A DNA stretch of 34,501 nt from Oscillospiraceae bacterium (GTDB lineage: Bacteria > Bacillota > Clostridia > Oscillospirales > Ruminococcaceae). The translations under genes and the position numbers were made by a program. The notes below the pieces were generated by a model. That model worked only from the letters and a program-made list of their open reading frames with translations, did not search any database and was not told where the DNA came from. The DNA lies in contig JALEVO010000098.1 of the NCBI GenBank assembly GCA_022788225.1, forward strand, positions 1 through 34,501, written 5' to 3'. Shown piece by piece: positions 28,751 to 34,501 of this stretch. Each line of letters starts with the position of its first letter. The first letter of the stretch is position 1.

Positions 28751-30048
28751 TGAATGCCTGTGATATCATTTTCAAAACAAGGCGTAAGCAGCCCCTTAGC
28801 TATGGCGAAATGAAATGGTTTATTGACGGCTACGTTAAAGGCGATATACCGGATTATCAGGTTTCCGCATGGCTTATGGCAGTCTGTTTTAACTCCCTTA
28901 CCAGAGAGGAAACCAAAAATCTCACCCTTATTATGAGGGATTCCGGCGAAACTGCCGACCTGTCCGCCGTTGGAGCAGTAACAGCCGACAAACACAGCAC
29001 AGGAGGTATCGGGGACAAGACAAGCCTTGTAATTGCACCGGTCTGCGCCGCCTGCGGTCTTCATGTGCCGAAAATGTCGGGAAGAGGTCTGGGCTTTACC
29101 GGCGGTACTATCGACAAGCTTGAAAGTATCCCCGGATTCAATGTCAGCATTGATTTTGAAAAATATGTTGAAAACATCAGAACAGTGGGTACAGCCATAA
29201 TATCCCAGAGCGGAAATCTCGTTCCGGCAGACAAAAAGCTTTATGCACTGCGTGACGTGACCTCAACAGTTGACAGCATTCCCCTTATCTGTTCAAGCAT
29301 AATGAGCAAAAAGCTTGCGACTGGTTCGGACTGCATTCTCCTTGACGTCAAGACAGGAAGCGGTGCATTTATGAAAAATACCGAGGACGCTAAGGTACTT
29401 GCACAGCTTATGGCAGAAGTGGGCAGGGACGCCGGAAAGAAGTGCCGTGCGGTAATAACCGACATGAATCAGCCTTTAGGACACGCTGTAGGCACCGCTC
29501 TTGAAGTAATTGAGGCTGTGGAAATACTCAAAGGAAATCAGAAAGACAGGCTTTATGAGCTTTGTATGGTTTTAGCGTCAAATATGCTTGAGCTTGCCGG
29601 ACTTGGCAGTATTGAGAACTGCCGTAAGGCGGCGGAAAACGCCGTTGAAAACGGTTCGGCACTGGAAAAATTCCGTGAAATGGTCGAAGCACAGGGCGGT
29701 GACAGCAGATTTATTGATGATTATTCATTACTGCCCCATGCGGCGCATAAGCTTGAAATATATGCCGCCGCAGAGGGTTATATTTCAGAAATATACAGCG
29801 AGGATATCGGTTTTGCGGCACTGCTTACCGGTGCAGGACGCAGCACAAAGGGAGAACAGATTGACCACTCTGCCGGAATTATCATGAACTGCGAAACCGG
29901 ACAGTATGTAAACAAAAATGACATTGTCATGACCATATATTCAGGCAGTCAGGAAAAACTGAAAGCCGCCGCAGAAAGAGCAGAAAAGTCGGTTAAAATC
30001 ACACCGGAAAAACCGGAAGAACTGCCGCTGGTTTATGACGTGATATAA
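28750..30048 (+). CDS. pdp: Pyrimidine-nucleoside phosphorylase
   Basis: DKHSTGGIGDKTSLVIAP, SGRGLGFTGGTIDKLESIPG, KLATGSDCILLDVKTGSGAFM; start trimmed from 28729, TAATG overlap with the upstream stop. Confidence 0.95.
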   Translation: MNACDIIFKTRRKQPLSYGEMKWFIDGYVKGDIPDYQVSAWLMAVCFNSLTREETKNLTLIMRDSGETADLSAVGAVTADKHSTGGIGDKTSLVIAPVCAACGLHVPKMSGRGLGFTGGTIDKLESIPGFNVSIDFEKYVENIRTVGTAIISQSGNLVPADKKLYALRDVTSTVDSIPLICSSIMSKKLATGSDCILLDVKTGSGAFMKNTEDAKVLAQLMAEVGRDAGKKCRAVITDMNQPLGHAVGTALEVIEAVEILKGNQKDRLYELCMVLASNMLELAGLGSIENCRKAAENAVENGSALEKFREMVEAQGGDSRFIDDYSLLPHAAHKLEIYAAAEGYISEIYSEDIGFAALLTGAGRSTKGEQIDHSAGIIMNCETGQYVNKNDIVMTIYSGSQEKLKAAAERAEKSVKITPEKPEELPLVYDVI

Positions 30049-30058
30049 AAACAAATTT

Positions 30059-30127
30059 TGTAGGGGACGGCGCCACGACGTCCCGATATCAGGATTTTAC
30101 GGGCTGTCGAGGGCTCCAGCCCCTACA
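30059..30127. repeat. REP-like compound palindromic element, copy 3
   Basis: Ends TGTAGGGG/CCCCTACA; inner hairpins GGGACG...CGTCCC and GGGCTG...CAGCCC; 11 bp past the pdp stop. Confidence 0.7.
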
Positions 30128-30166
30128 ATTTATTTATTATTTGCAGGTTATTTCGCAACAAAACTA

Positions 30167-30195
30167 TTGACATAACCGCTGAAAAAGTATAAAAT
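30167..30195 (+). promoter_or_regulatory. Promoter of the 30243 gene
   Basis: TTGACA (30167-30172), 17-bp spacer, TAAAAT (30190-30195). Confidence 0.75.
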
Positions 30196-30242
30196 TATAG
30201 GTAAACAACAAAGCATAGTATCTATTAAGGACGGATAACATT

Positions 30243-30677
30243 ATGCAAAAATCAAAATCAGGAATTGCACTTGGCGCTCTGGGCGCAGTGGTATATTTTT
30301 CGGCACTCCTGGGCGGCTATATACCTCTGTTTCTTCTTTCCGGATATATTTTCATTAAAGAGGAGAGCAAATGGCTGAAAAAAGCCGTATTCAAGGCTAT
30401 AGTCCTTATGCTTGTATTTTCAGGCCTGGGCGCTGTAATTGATATGCTCAATGAGATACTGGGCATATTCAACAATCTTTTCAGCTGGGATATGGAAATT
30501 CCGCTGGGTCTTGATTATGTTTTCAAAAATATAATCAGTATCTCAAAAACAGTACTTTTCTCTGTTCTTGGATTTAAAGCACTGGGACTGGGAGATATCC
30601 CGATTCAGACTATTGACAATGCTGTCTGCTGTGAACCAGATTCCACGACAGACATCAATAAAGAAATGACTGACTGA
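30243..30677 (+). CDS. Small integral membrane protein of unknown function
   Basis: 144 aa with several hydrophobic segments. Confidence 0.75.
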   Translation: MQKSKSGIALGALGAVVYFSALLGGYIPLFLLSGYIFIKEESKWLKKAVFKAIVLMLVFSGLGAVIDMLNEILGIFNNLFSWDMEIPLGLDYVFKNIISISKTVLFSVLGFKALGLGDIPIQTIDNAVCCEPDSTTDINKEMTD

Positions 30678-30714
30678 CAGCATTTCGCAAAATAATAAAA
30701 AGGAGTAATTTGAA

Positions 30715-31176
30715 ATGGGTTTTTTTGACAAAGTTAAAGATACTGCCGAAAGCGCAATGGAAGCTTTGACTGACGCTGCAAAGGACGTTACTGACAAGGG
30801 CAAAGAAATGACCGAAAAGGCGAGAATCAACAAGGCTATCAAAAATGAAGAAACAAAGATAAATAATCTTTACATGATTATCGGTCAGAAATTCTTTAAG
30901 GAAAATTCAACAGCCCCCGCAGGCTATGAAGATCAGTTCAACGGTATCGCAAAAGCAAAGGCTGAAATTGAAAAGTTCCAGAAGGATCTTGAAGGCATAA
31001 CACCTGTCACAAGCTGCCCTAAATGCGGCGCAAGAGTCAATCCGGGACAGCAGTTCTGTCAGGGATGCGGAACAAAGCTTACAGCTGACGCTGCACCTGC
31101 ACAGCCGGCTCAGACAGCACCGGTTCAGCCAACACCAGTTCAGGCAGAAGTTGCTGAAACTGAAAAATCAGAATAA
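30715..31176 (+). CDS. Coiled-coil/zinc-ribbon protein
   Basis: Helical N-terminus, CPKCGARVNPGQQFCQGCGTKL, Pro/Ala/Gln-rich tail; RBS AAAGGAG. Confidence 0.88.
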   Translation: MGFFDKVKDTAESAMEALTDAAKDVTDKGKEMTEKARINKAIKNEETKINNLYMIIGQKFFKENSTAPAGYEDQFNGIAKAKAEIEKFQKDLEGITPVTSCPKCGARVNPGQQFCQGCGTKLTADAAPAQPAQTAPVQPTPVQAEVAETEKSE

Positions 31177-31197
31177 AATAATCTGTAAACACAAAAA

Positions 31198-31226
31198 GCA
31201 CTGCGGTATGATTTATACCACAGTGC
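31198..31226. terminator. Bidirectional intrinsic terminator
   Basis: GCACTGCGGTAT-GATTT-ATACCACAGTGC with A/T tracts both sides, between convergent genes. Confidence 0.85.
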
Positions 31227-31232
31227 ATTTTT

Positions 31233-31475
31233 TTATGAAACAACAACGTAATTATCCGCAGCAGTATCCTTTGTAGCGTGTTCGGTTACGTTGGTAACTT
31301 TAACCTTCAGCGGTCTTGCGCCCATGTTGATTTCAATTATATCCCCGACTTTAACGTCGTACGACGCTCTTGCAATCTTGTCATTCACCATTACCTTGCC
31401 GGCATCACAAGCCTCGTTGGCAACAGTTCTGCGCTTTATAAGACGGGTTATTTTCAGATATTTGTCAAGTCGCAT
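31233..31475 (-). CDS. rqcP: S4-domain RNA-binding protein, RqcP/Hsp15-like
   Basis: MRLDKYLKITRLIKRRTVANEACDAGKVMVNDKIARASYDVKVGDIIEI; start trimmed from 31541. Confidence 0.9.
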   Translation of the reverse strand: MRLDKYLKITRLIKRRTVANEACDAGKVMVNDKIARASYDVKVGDIIEINMGARPLKVKVTNVTEHATKDTAADNYVVVS

Positions 31476-31503
31476 AAATGGATTTCCCCTTTCATAAACG
31501 AAA

Positions 31504-31528
31504 ACGGCAGAGCCAGAAACTCTGCCGT
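31504..31528 (-). terminator. Intercistronic hairpin/terminator between hup and rqcP
   Basis: ACGGCAGAG-TTTCTGG-CTCTGCCGT then TTTCGTTT on the minus strand. Confidence 0.6.
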
Positions 31529-31552
31529 CATTTTTAAGCATAAACGTGTAGA

Positions 31553-31828
31553 TTAAGCGTTTACAGCGTCCTTGAGAGCCTTACCAGCCTTGAATGCAGG
31601 AGCCTTCTTTGCAGGTACTGTAATTGTTTCGCCAGTCTGTGGGTTCTTGGACTGCTTTTCTTTTCTGTCACGAACTTCAAATGTACCAAAACCAACGATC
31701 TGAACCTTGTCACCGTTTACCAGAGCTTCTGTAATTGTAGAAACTACAGCTGAAAATGCCTTTTCAGCGTCCTTCTTTGTTAATTCACTTTTTTCTGCGA
31801 TCTGATTAATTAATTCTGCTTTAGTCAT
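31553..31828 (-). CDS. hup: HU family DNA-binding protein
   Basis: MTKAELINQIAEKSELTKKDAEKAFSAV...GFGTFEVRDRKEKQSKNPQTGETITVPAKKAPAFKAGKALKD; start trimmed from 31858. Confidence 0.95.
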   Translation of the reverse strand: MTKAELINQIAEKSELTKKDAEKAFSAVVSTITEALVNGDKVQIVGFGTFEVRDRKEKQSKNPQTGETITVPAKKAPAFKAGKALKDAVNA

Positions 31829-31875
31829 TTTTATACCTCCAAAATTCTTTTGAACCAATAAGTTCTTTTAAATTA

Positions 31876-32676
31876 TTATTGTGCCTGATTTTTAACTTTA
31901 TTCCAGTAAACATCAAGCTTTTCTATGCCAAGAGCCTTCATATCGGCTCCGTCAAGCCTTACTAAATCTTCGGTTGCGGCAAACCTTTCAATAAACTTTT
32001 CCGTTGCCCGTGTCATAGCCTCTTCGGCGTCAATCCCAAGATGCCTTGCTGTGTTGACACAGGAGAAAAGCAGGTCACCCAGTTCCTCGAAAATATCCTC
32101 TTTTTTTCCGGACTTCACTGCTTCTTCAAGTTCAGCAGTTTCTGCCTTTATGCACTCTATTGTTTCATTCACATTATTAAAGTCCATACCGGCTCTCATA
32201 GCCCTTTTGCCAACCTTCTGCGCACGCATAAGCGCCGGAAGTGACTGTGCAACAGATGTCAGTGTTTCGGTATAGCTTGTCTGTCCCTTGGTTTCCTTTT
32301 TAATGCTGTCCCAGTTTTTAAGCACTTCGCCGGAATCCGAAACAGTAACATCACCGAAAACATGAGGATGTCTTATAATAAGTTTCTGACAAAGTTCATC
32401 ACAGATATCGTCAAAATCAAAGCTTTCTTTCTCTTCCTCAATACGGCAGTGGAAAACAACCTGAAGCAGAACGTCCCCAAGTTCCTCTCTGAGCAGCTCC
32501 GTATCATCAAGGTCGATAGCTTCAATTGCCTCGTAGACCTCTTCTATGAAGTCGTTTCTGATTGATTGATGAGTCTGCTCCCTGTCCCACGGACAGCCCT
32601 CCGGACAACGGAGAATTGCCATGATCTCACGCAGATCATTAATGTCATAATGTTCCTTGCGCTGAAATTCTACCAT
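31876..32676 (-). CDS. mazG: Nucleoside triphosphate pyrophosphohydrolase MazG
   Basis: LRCPEGCPWDREQTHQSIRNDFIEEVYEAIEAID, ELGDVLLQVVFH; start could be 32700. Confidence 0.93.
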   Translation of the reverse strand: MVEFQRKEHYDINDLREIMAILRCPEGCPWDREQTHQSIRNDFIEEVYEAIEAIDLDDTELLREELGDVLLQVVFHCRIEEEKESFDFDDICDELCQKLIIRHPHVFGDVTVSDSGEVLKNWDSIKKETKGQTSYTETLTSVAQSLPALMRAQKVGKRAMRAGMDFNNVNETIECIKAETAELEEAVKSGKKEDIFEELGDLLFSCVNTARHLGIDAEEAMTRATEKFIERFAATEDLVRLDGADMKALGIEKLDVYWNKVKNQAQ

Positions 32677-32705
32677 AACACCACCCTGTTTTTCTGACAA
32701 TTTAT

Positions 32706-32734
32706 ATAGTACATTAAAATCGGGAAAAAAGCAA
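32706..32734 (-). promoter_or_regulatory. Possible mazG operon promoter
   Basis: TTGCTT (32734-32729), 17-bp spacer, TACTAT (32711-32706). Confidence 0.4.
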
Positions 32735-32838
32735 TAGTTTTTTACAAGTTTGTAAAAATGATTGAAATATAATGAATTTTTATATGAATTTCTGTTAAAT
32801 ATCCTCTTTTTATTGATAAAACAGCCGATTCATATTCA

Positions 32839-33375
32839 TCAGTCATTCACATTTCCGCTGCTTACGCCGGCTGCCTGATCCTTCATCTGGGCAATTCTCA
32901 GCTGTGCCATAACACGCTGATACATATTGAAAATCTTTCTCTTTGACTCGTCTTCCTTGGCAATTGCATTAGGAATTATCTCTGTCATGTAAACGCCGTT
33001 TTTAGTCAGGAAGTAAACATAGTTCTTGCCGGCAACAGGCATATCAAACTTTGTGGTTTTTGTGCAGCAGTCAAGACAGTCGTTGGCAAGTCTGATAAAG
33101 TCGAAGGACGCCTGTGCAACGCCTCTGTAGCGTGCAGCTGCGTTGATGTATTCGCCGCCTAAGTTGAAGTAGATGTTTGCAGAGCCGTTGATAAAGCATA
33201 CCAGTGACGCTAAAACTGTCGGTGACATAGGCATATCGATAACAGCGCCGTAAACTTCATCCGGACCGATTTCCTTCTTAAACGGTGCAGCAGGGAAAGT
33301 AAGAGCCTTTCCTCTTGAAACTATATATTTCTGTGATGTTGTGTATCTGTCAAGAACAGAACGTTTTTTTGCCAT
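32839..33375 (-). CDS. Hypothetical protein, 178 aa
   Basis: MAKKRSVLDRYTTSQKYIVSRGKALTFPAAPFKKEIGPDEVYG...; RBS AAAGGAG. Confidence 0.8.
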   Translation of the reverse strand: MAKKRSVLDRYTTSQKYIVSRGKALTFPAAPFKKEIGPDEVYGAVIDMPMSPTVLASLVCFINGSANIYFNLGGEYINAAARYRGVAQASFDFIRLANDCLDCCTKTTKFDMPVAGKNYVYFLTKNGVYMTEIIPNAIAKEDESKRKIFNMYQRVMAQLRIAQMKDQAAGVSSGNVND

Positions 33376-33451
33376 TTTAATCTCCTTTCACCGCATATCT
33401 GCGGAACCGCCTTTTACAGCGGGCGGTGCGCCTTGTTAATTTAAAAATTAC

Positions 33452-34501
33452 TTAGTCAAGCATATCCTTTGTCATACCGCCCAGTATCTCAATTCCCTTT
33501 ACAATCTGTTCGTCTGTCGGGGTGGAGAAATTAAGACGGAATGAATTTGTCTTGTCGCTTTCGTTTATCATGAAAGCAGTACCCGGAACAACTGCGATTT
33601 TGTAATCCCTGACAGCCTTTGTGCAGAATCCCATCATGTCGCTGCCCTCCGGAAGTGTAGCCCAGATAAACAGACCGCCCTCAGGACGTGTGTATGTCAC
33701 CTTTTTAGAGAAACACTTGTCCATATTTTCAAGCATAAGACCGCATTTTCTCTTGTAGATAAGGCGCAGATTCTTGAAATGCTCGTCAAGGTCACATTCA
33801 GTCAGGAATCTGTAGCAGATAAGCTGCGGCCAGATACTTGTGTGAACGTCTGAAACCTGCTTGCAGACTACCATCTTCTGGAATATATCCTTAGGAGCAC
33901 AGGCATAGCCCACACGAAGTCCCGGTGCAAGAATCTTGGAAAAACTTCCCACATAGATAACTCTGTTTTCAGTATCCATGCTCTTGATTGTCGGAACGTT
34001 CTCTCCGGCAAATCTCAGATCACCGTAAGGGTTGTCCTCAATGATGATACCGTTGTATTTGCAGGCAAGCTCGTATATTCCCTTTCTCTTTTCAAGGGAC
34101 ATTGTTGAGCCAGTCGGGTTCTGGAAATTAGGTATAACGTAAATGACTTTCTGTCCGGCTGCGTTTTTAAGCACGTCCTCAAGAACATCAAGCTTCATGC
34201 CGCCCTCTTCCTGTTCAACGCCAACAAGATTTACGTTGTAGGAACGGAAAGCATTGAGTGAACCGATAAAGCTCGGTGCCTCGGCGATAAGAGTATCCCC
34301 CTCGTTGCAGAGTACCTTGCAGGCAAGCTCGATAGCCTGCTGTGCGCCGGATGTGATAATAAGGTCGTCGTTATCCTTGTTAAAACAGCCTTTAGCCGCC
34401 ATTCTCTCCTTTAAGGTATCTCTCAGGGGCAGGTATCCCTCAGAAATGTTATACTGCAAAGCCAGTATCGGGTCATTTTTAAGAATATCAGCTGATATTC
34501 T
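33452..34501 (-). CDS. PLP-dependent aminotransferase, MocR-domain/2-aminoadipate type (N-terminus beyond window)
   Basis: YVIPNFQNPTGSTMSLEKRK, EDNPYGDLRF, YVGSFSKILAPGLRVGY; frame stays open to the window edge (...RISADILKNDPILALQYNISEGYLPLR), so the 34459 start (a TTG) is internal. Confidence 0.93.
   Translation of the reverse strand, partial: RISADILKNDPILALQYNISEGYLPLRDTLKERMAAKGCFNKDNDDLIITSGAQQAIELACKVLCNEGDTLIAEAPSFIGSLNAFRSYNVNLVGVEQEEGGMKLDVLEDVLKNAAGQKVIYVIPNFQNPTGSTMSLEKRKGIYELACKYNGIIIEDNPYGDLRFAGENVPTIKSMDTENRVIYVGSFSKILAPGLRVGYACAPKDIFQKMVVCKQVSDVHTSIWPQLICYRFLTECDLDEHFKNLRLIYKRKCGLMLENMDKCFSKKVTYTRPEGGLFIWATLPEGSDMMGFCTKAVRDYKIAVVPGTAFMINESDKTNSFRLNFSTPTDEQIVKGIEILGGMTKDMLD

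Overview
Chromosomal segment of a low/medium-GC Firmicute, most likely a Ruminococcus-type cellulolytic Oscillospiraceae (a lineage inference from the GH5+CBM2-like enzyme, the dockerin protein and the housekeeping synteny). Most of the window is conserved housekeeping content: ricT-holB-darA-decarboxylase block, vanY-type peptidase, htpG, a GldA/F/G+DUF4340-like ABC operon, gltX-ribF-truB-nrnA-rbfA-infB-ylxQ-ylxR-nusA-rimP, an orphan sugar-binding lipoprotein, arsC-family gene, pyrimidine nucleoside phosphorylase, rqcP-hup-mazG, and a PLP aminotransferase. No rRNA, tRNA, CRISPR or prophage was recognised. The strongest non-routine signals are: (1) a consensus sigma-A promoter overlapped by a LexA/SOS-box-like operator, driving an unlisted TTG-initiated 44-aa putative membrane peptide whose stop overlaps (TAATG) the start of a sigma-70-region-4-like regulator, at the head of the decarboxylase-darA-holB-ricT block; (2) a perfect CIRCE operator at the predicted transcription start of htpG; (3) a 172-bp MITE-like palindromic element with 18-bp terminal inverted repeats and a possible TTAT duplication between holB and ricT; (4) REP-like GGGCGACC/GGTCGCCC and GTAGGGG/CCCCTAC palindromes in three intergenic regions; (5) a structured leader before rimP-nusA; (6) a small secreted protein that is little more than a dockerin.
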